Assembly (NCBI RefSeq): GCF_028823535.1
Contig: NZ_JAQIYM010000012.1
Span: forward strand, 124,001 to 188,000
Direction: 5' to 3'
Length of the DNA stretch: 64,000 bases
From: Pseudomonas serbica
GTDB taxonomy: Bacteria; Pseudomonadota; Gammaproteobacteria; Pseudomonadales; Pseudomonadaceae
In this document: positions 25,757 to 34,573 of the stretch, piece by piece
How positions within the stretch are numbered: the first letter of the stretch is position 1
Layout of the letters: every line of letters begins with the position of its first letter
Notes under the pieces: model-generated
Databases searched by the model: none
What the model saw: only the letters and a program-made list of their open reading frames with translations
Told to the model about the DNA's origin: nothing
Position numbers and translations under genes: made by a program

Positions 25757-26646
25757 CAGTCGCCTCCACCACCCAACCGGCTGCCCCAGCCGAGCTTGGT
25801 CCGGCACACTTCATAGTAGTTGTGGTCGAGCGGGTGGATCAGCCGCAACTTCTGGGCTTTCTTGCTGATGGTGATGGTGTCGCCGGGCGCACAGGTAAAG
25901 TGGTTCTGCCCGTCACACGAGACTTGCGGGTAGATCTGCATATCCTTGGACACGACGATTTTCAGCTCACTGTTGCCATCGACCACAATCGGCCTGCCTG
26001 ACAAGGTATGGGGGTACATCGGCACAATCACAATAGCGTCGAGCTTGGGATGCATGATCGGGCCACCGGCAGAGAGCGCATAGGCCGTGGAGCCGGTCGG
26101 TGTGGCGACGATCAGGCCGTCGGCTTTCTGACTGCAGACGAACTGGCCATCGATGTACAGTTCGAATTCGATCATGCGCGTCGATTTGCCGGGGTGCAGC
26201 ACCACATCGTTCAGCGCATCGCCCTGGCCAATGGCTTCGGCATGACGGCGAACTTCGGCCTGCAGCAGGAAGCGGTTTTCTACCAGATAGTGGCCGTCAA
26301 GCACTTCGGCGACCTTGACTTCCAGCTCATCGGGGCGGATGTCGGTGAGAAAGCCCAGGCTGCCACGGTTGATGCCGAGCACCGGGATATTGTGCTTGGC
26401 CAGGGCTCGGGCCGCCCCCAGCAGACTGCCATCACCGCCCACCACGATGACCATGTCACAGACCTCACCCAGCATCTTGCGCGACGAGGTTTGCAAACCG
26501 TGGCCCGGCAGGACTTCGGCAATGGTGTCTTCGAGGATCACGTGCAGGTGACGATCGAGCAGAAAACGTTTCAGTCGGCGTACGGTATCCAGCACCTGGG
26601 AACTGCCCAGGCGACCGATGATGCCGATATTGCGAAATTGCTCCAT
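25756..26646 (-). CDS. nadK: NAD kinase
   Basis: 296 aa. Phosphorylates NAD+ to NADP+. GGDGS at 70-74, the NxD-type segment ALNDVVLH, and the conserved TPTGSTAYALSAGGPI and CDGQ loops are present. ATG at 26646 (MEQFRNIGIIGR) gives the usual family length; the upstream frame is out of the family. First gene of a run with the metallophosphatase and rhomboid genes; divergent from the DUF1853 gene over 111 bp. Confidence 0.97.
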   Translation of the reverse strand: MEQFRNIGIIGRLGSSQVLDTVRRLKRFLLDRHLHVILEDTIAEVLPGHGLQTSSRKMLGEVCDMVIVVGGDGSLLGAARALAKHNIPVLGINRGSLGFLTDIRPDELEVKVAEVLDGHYLVENRFLLQAEVRRHAEAIGQGDALNDVVLHPGKSTRMIEFELYIDGQFVCSQKADGLIVATPTGSTAYALSAGGPIMHPKLDAIVIVPMYPHTLSGRPIVVDGNSELKIVVSKDMQIYPQVSCDGQNHFTCAPGDTITISKKAQKLRLIHPLDHNYYEVCRTKLGWGSRLGGGGD

Positions 26647-26757
26647 GGGGCCCCTAAGCTCTGCGACGGCGAAAAGCACGATTATGGGCGAAAGCGCGGC
26701 ATAGACAAAATCCTTTCAGCCTCAAGGTGTACCCACGATTCGGGCTATGCTCGCAAG

Positions 26758-27708
26758 ATGATCCTATTTCCAGATTTGCTGCAGTTACCCCACCAGTTGC
26801 GCCACCCCGAAGTGCGCGACCTGGCGTGGGTCATCCTCGCCCCGCCGATGCTCAGCGCCACGCCATGGCCGCAACGTCATCCGCTGGCCGGCAGCGACTG
26901 GGTGCAGGCCCCGGAACACCTCGAAAGCTGGCTGCGAAAACTGGATCGGGACAGTTACGGTTTGCTGCACTGGCTGGCCCAGGCCCGTACCCGACGCCTG
27001 GGCCTGTACTATGAGCGTCTCTGGCAGTTCGCCGTGCAGCATGCGCCGGGTATCGAGTTGATTGCCGCCAATATGCCGATCCGCCGCGAAGGTCACACCC
27101 TGGGCGAGTTGGACATGCTGCTGCGCGATCGCGATGGCGTGCATCACCTGGAACTGGCGATCAAACTGTATCTCGGCCCGCAAAATGGCGACGGGCACGA
27201 CACTGCGCAATGGCTCGGCCCGGGTTGCCACGATCGGCTGGACCGCAAACTGGCGCACCTGAGCCAGCATCAACTGCCGATCTCCGCGCGCCCGGAGAGT
27301 CGCGAAGTGTTGGCGGCGCTGGACATCCGGCAGTTCAACGCGCATTTGTGGCTGGGCGGTTATTTGCTCTACCCGTGGCCGGGGCAGGCCGCATCACCCA
27401 GTGGCGCGCACCCGCAGCACTTGCGCGGTCGCTGGTTGCATCAGAAGGACTGGTCGGCGTTTTTCGCCCAGAGTCCGCCGGGCCGCTGGCAACCCTTGCC
27501 CCGCCATGCCTGGCTGGCACCGGCGCACTACCCGGCGGAGCAGACGTGGGACGAGGAACAACTGAATGCCTGGCTGAGCGATCTGGAGCCGCTGGCGCCA
27601 GCGCAACTGCTGGTGCGCCTGACGGAAAATGCCCTGGGCGATTGGGAGGAAGCCGAACGATTGTTTCTGGTGGCGGATCTTTGGCCGAATGTGCCGGGGC
27701 AAGGTTGA
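26758..27708 (+). CDS. DUF1853 family protein
   Basis: 316 aa. Contains RLGLYYERLWQFA, LGELDMLLRD and HHLELAIKLYLG, which look like a PD-(D/E)XK-type nuclease core (E...D...ExK-like) and match the DUF1853 family. Function unknown. ATG at 26758; a much longer frame upstream is only antisense to nadK. Transcribed divergently from nadK. Confidence 0.85.
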   Translation: MILFPDLLQLPHQLRHPEVRDLAWVILAPPMLSATPWPQRHPLAGSDWVQAPEHLESWLRKLDRDSYGLLHWLAQARTRRLGLYYERLWQFAVQHAPGIELIAANMPIRREGHTLGELDMLLRDRDGVHHLELAIKLYLGPQNGDGHDTAQWLGPGCHDRLDRKLAHLSQHQLPISARPESREVLAALDIRQFNAHLWLGGYLLYPWPGQAASPSGAHPQHLRGRWLHQKDWSAFFAQSPPGRWQPLPRHAWLAPAHYPAEQTWDEEQLNAWLSDLEPLAPAQLLVRLTENALGDWEEAERLFLVADLWPNVPGQG

Positions 27709-27727
27709 GTTTCTTGGCGTCTGAACT

Positions 27728-27804
27728 GGCCTCTTCGCGAGCAGGCTCGCTCCCACAAGGGACTGCATTTGAACTGTGGGAGCGAGCCTGCTCGCGAAGG
27801 GGCC
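27728..27804. repeat. REP pair, tail-to-tail orientation
   Basis: CTTCGCGAGCAGGCTCGCTC then, 17 bases after the first copy, the inverse copy GAGCGAGCCTGCTCGCGAAG; whole unit flanked by GGCC/GGCC. Orientation is opposite to that at 9059, 11787 and 15172. Lies between convergent genes. Confidence 0.93.
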
Positions 27805-27811
27805 GTCTCGG

Positions 27812-28915
27812 TTACAACCGAATCACATGCCCCACCACCGGCGCGACCTCTCCATGAAACAAACGGCAAATAACCGCCTGGGCCGCCTCGTAACCCTGAC
27901 TCTCCACCACCTCCAGCAACGGCGATTCTCCGGCCGTCACCTTCTGGAAAAACGCCAGCAACCCCTCACCGATGTGCTGACTGACACCTTCCGGCCCCCA
28001 ATCGGCATTGCGTTTACGGATCTGGATTGGCGCAAAGAAGAACACCGGTTGCGGCCCCTCGATAGCCGTCAACCGGGCCTCATCGGTGCTCTGTGCCGAG
28101 CCGGCAAAGCAGCTGTAGACCAACCGCCCGGCAAAATGCCGGTGCACCCGGTCACGCAGATCCAGGTCGCCGGAAAAATCCACATACAGCGTAGGACGGT
28201 CATTGGGCAGGCTCGCCAGCTCCGCGTAAGACACCACTCGCTGGTAACAACCGAGGGCCTCGACAAAGGCTTTATTGCCGGCCGAGGTCAGTGCTACCCG
28301 TTCCAGCTCGGGATGATCACCCAGACAGGCTGCGCTGCCGTAGGCGGTTTTGCTCGAAGCGCTGGAGAACACCAGTCGGGTTGCGCCGAAGAACTGCTTG
28401 TCCTGCAAAAAGTCTGCGAGCATTGAAGAGGTCAGGAACAGCGGCTTGAGCAAAATCTGCAGGTTTTCGGTTGCCGGGCTGTAGTACGAATCCCAGCTGC
28501 AACGGGTGTATTGGTTGTATGCCGAGGTCAACCCGAGTCGATGCTCGGCACCGTCGTAGAAACCACGCTCGGTGACCCGCTCGGGGCGCATCCAAAGATG
28601 ACTGGCCAGCGGAAAGTACCCGTAGAAGCGCTCCCCAACCTTGATGCCCGACACCTCAGAGGCCACGACGTCGGCAAAGCCCCAGGCTGGGACATGCCCC
28701 CAGTCCGGCAAACCTGTAGGGAAAAATCCCCAGTAGTTCATCGAATGGCCATAGGCGGCGTAGGTAATGTTGTTGGTCGTCAGCGCGCAACGGTCAATCT
28801 TCAGAATCACCTCGCCGACTGCCGGGATCAGGCTTCGTTGCACTCGTTCGATCCGGCTTTGGTCAAGGGCGTTTTTACGGGTTATCAGCCGTGTTACCGT
28901 ACTTGAACTTTGCAT
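27812..28915 (-). CDS. DUF2855 family protein
   Basis: 367 aa. Reads like a truncated medium-chain reductase: LTTNNITYAAYG, GHVPAWGFADVVASEV, VGERFYGYFP and a partial Rossmann segment (RLVFSSASSKTAYGSA). Catalytic zinc ligands of MDR alcohol dehydrogenases are not evident. Function unknown. ATG at 28915 (MQSSSTVTRLI) has GGAAAG upstream. Divergent from a TetR gene with 56 bp between, which is the usual layout for direct control. Confidence 0.82.
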   Translation of the reverse strand: MQSSSTVTRLITRKNALDQSRIERVQRSLIPAVGEVILKIDRCALTTNNITYAAYGHSMNYWGFFPTGLPDWGHVPAWGFADVVASEVSGIKVGERFYGYFPLASHLWMRPERVTERGFYDGAEHRLGLTSAYNQYTRCSWDSYYSPATENLQILLKPLFLTSSMLADFLQDKQFFGATRLVFSSASSKTAYGSAACLGDHPELERVALTSAGNKAFVEALGCYQRVVSYAELASLPNDRPTLYVDFSGDLDLRDRVHRHFAGRLVYSCFAGSAQSTDEARLTAIEGPQPVFFFAPIQIRKRNADWGPEGVSQHIGEGLLAFFQKVTAGESPLLEVVESQGYEAAQAVICRLFHGEVAPVVGHVIRL

Positions 28916-28971
28916 CTTTCCAGTCTCCTGCTGCGCAAGTGTGGCGGGTAGCACCAGAGTAATGGCAGCCG

Positions 28972-29631
28972 ATGAAGAGCGGGTTCGGAAACTCCAAGGG
29001 CGGCGAGCCCACCGTCAATCCCCGGGCAAAACCGCTGAAACGGCCGAGCCAGGCCCGGGCGATTTTCACCGTCGAAGCGATTTACCAGGCTTTTGTTCGG
29101 ATTTGGCAGAGAAATGGCTGGTCCGGCTTGACCACCCGGGAGGTGGCCCTGGAGGCTGGCGTAGCGATTGGTACGCTGTATGACTATTTCCCGAGCAAGG
29201 AGGCTTTGCTGTCCGGTTACATACGGCATCAACTGGATGCCCTGTTACGGCACCTGGATGAATCCGTTGTCAAAGCGAATGACCTGGACTGGCCGACCCG
29301 GATCAAACGCCTCATCTACATGACCTGCAATCCCTTTGATGCTCGCCAGCCCCTGTTCAACCATGCCGTGTCGCTCATCGAACACCAGATCGCCGAGCCG
29401 AAACATCATCGAAGGGTGTTCGACGAACTGTCACGAAAATGGCGTGAAGCGTTCGCGGCCTGTACCGACTTGCCAGTACAGCCCTCCCAGGCAACGATCG
29501 ATGCCTGGGTCATCATGGCTTGGGGTGGACGGCGTTACTGCGTCACCGCGCAACCTGCGGCGGCGCAAACCGCCGCATGGTTGTCGGAAATGGAAACGCT
29601 GATCTGTGGCCGACTGGCCAGCGCTATGTAA
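28972..29631 (+). CDS. TetR/AcrR family transcriptional regulator
   Basis: 219 aa. DNA-binding domain at about residues 28-75: AIYQAFVRIWQRNGWSGLTT, REVALEAGVAIGTLYDYFPS and KEALLSGYI; the C-terminal part is the ligand domain (PLFNHAVSLIEHQIAEPKH). Starts 56 bp from the divergent DUF2855 gene and probably represses it. Ends 9 bp from the convergent FMN reductase gene with no visible terminator between. Confidence 0.9.
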   Translation: MKSGFGNSKGGEPTVNPRAKPLKRPSQARAIFTVEAIYQAFVRIWQRNGWSGLTTREVALEAGVAIGTLYDYFPSKEALLSGYIRHQLDALLRHLDESVVKANDLDWPTRIKRLIYMTCNPFDARQPLFNHAVSLIEHQIAEPKHHRRVFDELSRKWREAFAACTDLPVQPSQATIDAWVIMAWGGRRYCVTAQPAAAQTAAWLSEMETLICGRLASAM

Positions 29632-29640
29632 TCCCAGCCA

Positions 29641-30201
29641 TCAAAGCTTTTTGTGCTGTTCGACCCACTTCCCGTAGGCATCGATAAACTTTTGCAGGAA
29701 CGGCCTGACCGATTCGGACAGGTTGCCCGCCTCGTCAAACGCCGAACCGGCGCCACCCAGGTAGGCTTCCGGCTGCTGCATCATCGGCACATCGAGAAAC
29801 ACCATGGACTGGCGCAGGTTATGGTTTGCACCGAACCCACCGACCGCACCCGGCGAAACACTGATCACTGCCCCCGGCTTGCCACTCCAGGCACTCTTGC
29901 CATAGGGCCGCGAACCCACGTCGATGGCGTTTTTCAACGGGGCCGGCACTGAACGGTTGTATTCCGGGGTGACGAACAGCACTGCGTCGGATGAACTGAC
30001 TTGTTGTCGGAAAGTACTGTAGGCTGCCGGCGGTGAAGCACCATCGATGTCTTCGTTGTAGAGCGGCAGATCACCGATTTCGACGATGTTCAGCTTGAGG
30101 TTGGCCGGCGCCAGATCCGCCAGCGCGAGGGCGACCTTGCGGTTGATCGATGCTTTGCGCAGGCTGCCAACCACTACGGCGATGTTATAGACGTTGCTCA
30201 T
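29641..30201 (-). CDS. NADPH-dependent FMN reductase, ChrR-like quinone/chromate reductase
   Basis: 186 aa flavodoxin-like fold. FMN-phosphate loop GSLRKASINRKVA, the motif TPEYNRSVPAPLKNAIDVGS and SPGAVGGFGANHNLRQ closely resemble ChrR of P. putida. It reduces quinones and, in vitro, chromate by two electrons, limiting radical formation. Usual length. ATG 30201 with GAGAGT upstream. It stands alone; no chromate transporter nearby. Confidence 0.9.
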   Translation of the reverse strand: MSNVYNIAVVVGSLRKASINRKVALALADLAPANLKLNIVEIGDLPLYNEDIDGASPPAAYSTFRQQVSSSDAVLFVTPEYNRSVPAPLKNAIDVGSRPYGKSAWSGKPGAVISVSPGAVGGFGANHNLRQSMVFLDVPMMQQPEAYLGGAGSAFDEAGNLSESVRPFLQKFIDAYGKWVEQHKKL

Positions 30202-30384
30202 GGATGACTCTCGATTGTCCGTGGGAGGAGCCTGTAGTTATAGATGATCAGGCGAGAGTTCAACCAATGAATGCGGGTATATCGCGTCCTGATTATATTT
30301 TTTTTGTGCAGGAAAACTTACCGTACTCGATGGCGGTCTATCCAACCGCACATTGAGTGATTTATCTCCAGAGGTTCTAAGCAG

Positions 30385-30618
30385 ATGGCAGCAGTACTCG
30401 TCGGTCAGTTCCATGCAAGAGACGCGGAAGGCCGCATTTATTCCGTACATGAGTTCCAGGAATCCACCCCGCCGGTAGACGGTTTTGCCGGTTCGACGCC
30501 CGTCACCACCTACAAGCTGGCCATTGGCGATCGCGTGAACAAGCTCGATGAAAACGAATTCATGCTGGTGCAGTCGGGCGTGACTATCACCCGCGAACCG
30601 GTAAACGTCGTTTCATAA
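30385..30618 (+). CDS. Small protein of unknown function (77 aa)
   Basis: ATG at 30385 with AGAGG 10 nt upstream. Sequence (MAAVLVGQFHARDAEGRIYS...) is soluble, beta-rich in appearance and has no signal peptide or cysteine. The frame has normal Pseudomonas codon use and the 183-bp upstream region is AT-rich with a T9 run, as for a promoter. I do not recognise a family. Confidence 0.6.
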   Translation: MAAVLVGQFHARDAEGRIYSVHEFQESTPPVDGFAGSTPVTTYKLAIGDRVNKLDENEFMLVQSGVTITREPVNVVS

Positions 30619-30706
30619 CTCGATGTTATGAGCAGAAGGCAGATGCGCAGACTTGGGTTAGGATTCAGTTGCTGACTCCTTCACCTGCTGAACATGGACT
30701 TCACGC

Positions 30707-31600
30707 ATGCGCTTACGCCATATCGAAGTGATCCAGGCGCTCCTGCAGACCGGTCACCTGGGCACCGCCGCCGAATGGCTGCAGTTGCCGGTGGCCGAAG
30801 TCGAACGCATCTTGCGTGACGCCGAGGATCAGTTGGGTTTCATGCTGTTCGCCAGTGTTCGCGGGCGCCTGCAGGCCACACGTGAAGCGCGGGAGTTGCA
30901 GGTTGAAATCACCCGTGTCTACGATGCCCTCGAACCGCTGCAGCGCCTGGCCAATAGCCTGCGGCAATACCTGGCGCCACCGCTGCGTATCATCTGCACC
31001 CCGCCCCTGGCCCAGCATCTGTTGCCGCAAAGCATCGCTGCCCTGCGCCGACGCCTGCCCGACGCACCTTGCACCCTCTTGAGTCAACCCACCCGCGACA
31101 TCGTCCGAAGCCTGCTGCTGCGCGAAAGCGATCTGGGCCTGAGCCTGCATGATCCCGATCACGCCGATATTCATTGCCAGCCGATCGCCCAGGGCAAGCT
31201 GCAACTGCTCGCCCCCCACGGCTGGCTGCAACCCAAACAGAAATACATCTCGCTACAGGACCTGGCCGGCCAGGCGATGGTGGGCCTGGAAGGCAATGAC
31301 CCGCTCAGCCCGGCACTTGAACACAAACTGCATGCCCTGCGGCCGGCCCCGGTCATACAGACCCGGGTGCAGACTCACCAGATGATGCGCAGCATGGTCG
31401 AGGCCGGCGAAGGCCTGGCCATTGTCGACCCTTTCACCGCCCTCGGCGCCAAAGGGGGCGGACTCGATGCCTGCCCGCTGGCACCGGCCGTACCGGTCAG
31501 CCTTTATGCCCTGACGCTGAAGAACGGCGAGCCCTCGCCCGCCGTCCAGGCGTTGCTAACGATCATCACGGAACAAGCCGTGGTGATGTTGGCGAACTGA
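30707..31600 (+). CDS. LysR family transcriptional regulator
   Basis: 297 aa. N-terminal helix-turn-helix (MRLRHIEVIQALLQTGHLGT, AAEWLQLPVAEVERILRDAE) is somewhat divergent: the usual SQPALS-like recognition helix is replaced by LPVAEVER. The periplasmic-binding-type effector domain follows (PLRIICTPPLAQHLLPQSIA). The 3' end overlaps the convergent GNAT gene by 35 bp. Target unknown; neighbouring lysine decarboxylase is a candidate by position only. Confidence 0.85.
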   Translation: MRLRHIEVIQALLQTGHLGTAAEWLQLPVAEVERILRDAEDQLGFMLFASVRGRLQATREARELQVEITRVYDALEPLQRLANSLRQYLAPPLRIICTPPLAQHLLPQSIAALRRRLPDAPCTLLSQPTRDIVRSLLLRESDLGLSLHDPDHADIHCQPIAQGKLQLLAPHGWLQPKQKYISLQDLAGQAMVGLEGNDPLSPALEHKLHALRPAPVIQTRVQTHQMMRSMVEAGEGLAIVDPFTALGAKGGGLDACPLAPAVPVSLYALTLKNGEPSPAVQALLTIITEQAVVMLAN

Positions 31601-32198
31601 TCGGGTGTTCCAGCGGGTTGTCGAACAATCGATACCAGAACAGCGCCACTTCGGCAGTGTTGGGATCAATACCCCGATAACGCAGATGGTCAATGCCGCC
31701 GACCACGTAACCGCAACGCTCGTATAACCGGCAGGCACCCAGGTTGTTGTTCTGGGTTTCGAGCATGATGCCAGGCAGTTTCTTCTTGCGACTCCAGAAC
31801 TGCGCCACATCCAGCAACGCCTTGGCCACACCGTGTCGCCTGGCCGGTGCATGCACCGCCAGTTCGTCGATATGGGCAAAGCCATTCCAATTGGTACTGA
31901 TCACCAGGTGGCCCACGGGTTCATCGTCCAGGTACGCCATGAAAATCGCACTGTCGGGGGCATCGCGAAAGCTGCTGAACTCCTCCGGATCGATGCCATA
32001 GCACTTGCGATAAGGGGTGATTGGCGTGACCCGCCACTGCTCCACGGGGTGTCCTATTGCGGGAGTACCGTAGGCGGCGACTTCAAAACTGAAATCACTG
32101 CCCCAGATGTAGGCGGCAAAGCCCTCGTCGGCCACACGCACCGACAGCCCTGGGTAATTCGGATTCATGACCGGTTGCATACTGGGAAAGGTCCTCAT
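31566..32198 (-). CDS. GNAT family N-acetyltransferase
   Basis: 210 aa. Acetyl-CoA-binding motif A in ELAVHAPARRHGVAKALLDV and the following ETQNNNLGACRLYERCGYVV define a GNAT domain at about residues 80-190. ATG 32198 overlaps the stop of the lysine decarboxylase gene (ATGA), so the two are coupled; downstream ATGs at 32180 and 32168 are possible. The coupling suggests a substrate related to lysine or cadaverine, which is inference. Converges on the LysR gene with 35 bp overlap. Confidence 0.82.
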   Translation of the reverse strand: MRTFPSMQPVMNPNYPGLSVRVADEGFAAYIWGSDFSFEVAAYGTPAIGHPVEQWRVTPITPYRKCYGIDPEEFSSFRDAPDSAIFMAYLDDEPVGHLVISTNWNGFAHIDELAVHAPARRHGVAKALLDVAQFWSRKKKLPGIMLETQNNNLGACRLYERCGYVVGGIDHLRYRGIDPNTAEVALFWYRLFDNPLEHPISSPTSPRLVP

Positions 32199-34450
32199 TC
32201 CTTGATGCAATCGACGGTGTAGTGCCGTCCATTGCCCTCGTCTTCATGTTGCAATCCATGCACGTCAGCGACGAAACCCGGGAAGCTGCTGTCGAACGTG
32301 CGAGCAAACGCCAGGTAGTCGATGATCGAGCGGGTCGCCTCGGTAAATCGCTCGCCGGGCATGATCAACGGAATGCCCGGCGGGTATGGCACCAGCATGA
32401 CGGCTGCGATGCGCCCCTGCAGGGCATCGATCGAGACCGCTTCGACTTCGCCACGTACTAACTGATCATAGGCGTCCGCCGGCTTCATGGCGATTTGCGG
32501 CAGCACCGTGTACATCCGCTTGAGGTGCTTGGCCGTGGCATTACTGCGATAACAGGCGTGCAACTGATCGCACAGGTCACGCAAGCCCATGCCCTGATAG
32601 CGCGCACCATGCTGCTGCGCGACGCAAGGCAAGCAGCTGGCCAGGCTGACGTTGGCGTCGTAGCTGCGCTTGAACTCCAGCAGCTCGGTCAGCAGCGTGC
32701 TCCACTTGCCCTTGGTGATGCCCATCGAGAACAACACCAGGAACGAATAAAGCCCGGTCTTTTCGACTACCAGCCCGCGTTCCCAAAGAAACTTGCTGAC
32801 CACCGCCGCCGGAATTCCGCGTTCGCTGAGCGCGCCGCCCGCGGTCAGGCCCGGCATCACCAGGCTGACCTTGATCGGATCGAGCAAGACATAATCATCG
32901 CTCACCTCGCCAAAGCCGTGCCAGTCATCCGCCGGGTGCAATAGCCAGTCCGCGGTCACCACCCGGTCGATACCTTCCACCGACGGCGGCTGCCAGATGG
33001 AAAACCACCAATCGTCGGCGGCGATGTGCTGGCGCAGATTAGCCAGTGCCCGGCGAAAACTCAGGGCTTCGTCGAACATTTCCTGCAACAGCGAACGCCC
33101 GGCCCCGCCCTCCATCATCGCCGACGCCACATCCAGCGAAGCGATGATGCCGTACTGTGGCGACGTGGAAATGTGCATCATGAAGGCTTCGTTGAATCGA
33201 TCGCGGTCCAGCTGCCGGGCGCCACCGTCCTGCACATGAATCATCGACGCCTGGCTGAAGGCCGCCAGCAACTTGTGCGTGGAATGGGTAGTGAATACCA
33301 GCGGACTGTCTTCACTGCGCGACGTGCCCATGCCGTAGCGCCCGGCAAAGAACTCATGGAACGCCGCGTAGGCGTACCAGGCCTCGTCAAAGTGCAAGAC
33401 CTCGACACTGTTGCCCAACTGCTGCTTGATCAGCTCGGCGTTGTAGCAGAGGCCGTCATAGGTCGAATTGGTCACCACCGCCAGCTTGACCTTTGGCGCG
33501 CGGCCCCGGGTCAACGGACTGGCGTCGATCTTGGCCTGGATCGATTCGCGGCTGAACTCGCTCAGTGGAATCGGCCCGATGATCCCCAGCTCGTTGCGCT
33601 CCGGGCACAGATACAGCGGGATGGCACCGGTCATGATGATCGAGTGCAACACCGACTTGTGGCAATTGCGGTCCACCAGCACCAGGTCGTCACGAGCGAC
33701 CATGGAGTGCCAGACGATCTTGTTCGCAGTCGAGGTGCCGTTGATCACGAAGAAGGTGTGATCGGCGCCAAAGTTACGGGCCGCACGCGCCTCCGCCTCG
33801 GCCAGGGGCCCGGTGTGGTCCAGCAGCGAGCCCAGTTCCGGCACCGATACCGATAAATCCGAACGCAGGGTGTTTTCCCCGAAAAACTGGTGGAACGCCT
33901 GCCCCACCGGGCTTTTGTGATACGCCACCCCTCCGCCGTGACCGGGTGTGTGCCAGGAATAGTTGGAATCGGCGGTGTGCTGCACCAACGCCTTGAAGAA
34001 TGGCGGCAGCAAGCCATCCAGGTACTTGCGCGCGGCTCGCGCCACCTGGCGTGCAAGGAAAGGTACGGTGTCTTCGAACAAGTAGAGAATACCGCGCAAC
34101 TGGTTGAGCTCGGCCATGGCATCGGCAGGCGCGTTTTCCAGGGTCACTTGCTCACCCAGGGCGAAGATGGGCAAATCCGGCGCGCGCACCCTCGCCAGCC
34201 CGATCAGCTCGGCCATATTCTGTAACAGATGCGAATGAGCACTGGCGTCTTCTGCCGCAATCAGCATGCACGAAAGGCCGTGATGGGTCGAAGCCACCAG
34301 CCTGCCTTCGGTGTAATCCATCGCCGAGACGATACTGAAACCTTCCTGCTCCAGTTCCCTGGCGATACCCCGCACGCGATCGCCAGCGACGGTGTCGGCC
34401 TTGATGTCGCGATGGACGATCAGGACCGGGAATTTCAGATCTTTATACAT
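32195..34450 (-). CDS. ldcA: PLP-dependent lysine/ornithine/arginine decarboxylase, LdcA-like
   Basis: 751 aa, fold-type I. N-terminal wing (receiver-like) domain, PLP Lys393 in THSTHKLLAAFSQ, the HTPGHGGG segment and DEAWYAYAAFHEFF. Same length as P. aeruginosa LdcA (PA1818), which is lysine-specific and makes cadaverine in the arginine-responsive lysine catabolic route; that enzyme and dnaQ (PA1816) are near neighbours there as here. No lysine/cadaverine antiporter gene lies next to it in this window. Specificity for lysine is by homology. Confidence 0.88.
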   Translation of the reverse strand: MYKDLKFPVLIVHRDIKADTVAGDRVRGIARELEQEGFSIVSAMDYTEGRLVASTHHGLSCMLIAAEDASAHSHLLQNMAELIGLARVRAPDLPIFALGEQVTLENAPADAMAELNQLRGILYLFEDTVPFLARQVARAARKYLDGLLPPFFKALVQHTADSNYSWHTPGHGGGVAYHKSPVGQAFHQFFGENTLRSDLSVSVPELGSLLDHTGPLAEAEARAARNFGADHTFFVINGTSTANKIVWHSMVARDDLVLVDRNCHKSVLHSIIMTGAIPLYLCPERNELGIIGPIPLSEFSRESIQAKIDASPLTRGRAPKVKLAVVTNSTYDGLCYNAELIKQQLGNSVEVLHFDEAWYAYAAFHEFFAGRYGMGTSRSEDSPLVFTTHSTHKLLAAFSQASMIHVQDGGARQLDRDRFNEAFMMHISTSPQYGIIASLDVASAMMEGGAGRSLLQEMFDEALSFRRALANLRQHIAADDWWFSIWQPPSVEGIDRVVTADWLLHPADDWHGFGEVSDDYVLLDPIKVSLVMPGLTAGGALSERGIPAAVVSKFLWERGLVVEKTGLYSFLVLFSMGITKGKWSTLLTELLEFKRSYDANVSLASCLPCVAQQHGARYQGMGLRDLCDQLHACYRSNATAKHLKRMYTVLPQIAMKPADAYDQLVRGEVEAVSIDALQGRIAAVMLVPYPPGIPLIMPGERFTEATRSIIDYLAFARTFDSSFPGFVADVHGLQHEDEGNGRHYTVDCIKE

Positions 34451-34573
34451 GGTGCTCAGTGTCCTGAGGCGGCAGGCTAGAGACTGCCAATCACCTCAGG
34501 GTAGAGGGTTGGAGCGGATGTGGCGAGTTCGACGCACTGAAATGGGTCAGCTGCGCCTTATCAAGGGCAGGAT

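Noticed and set aside
26008..26757. Long N-terminal extension of the DUF1853 frame
   Set aside because: It runs antisense through nadK, which is certain; the DUF1853 product starts at 26758.
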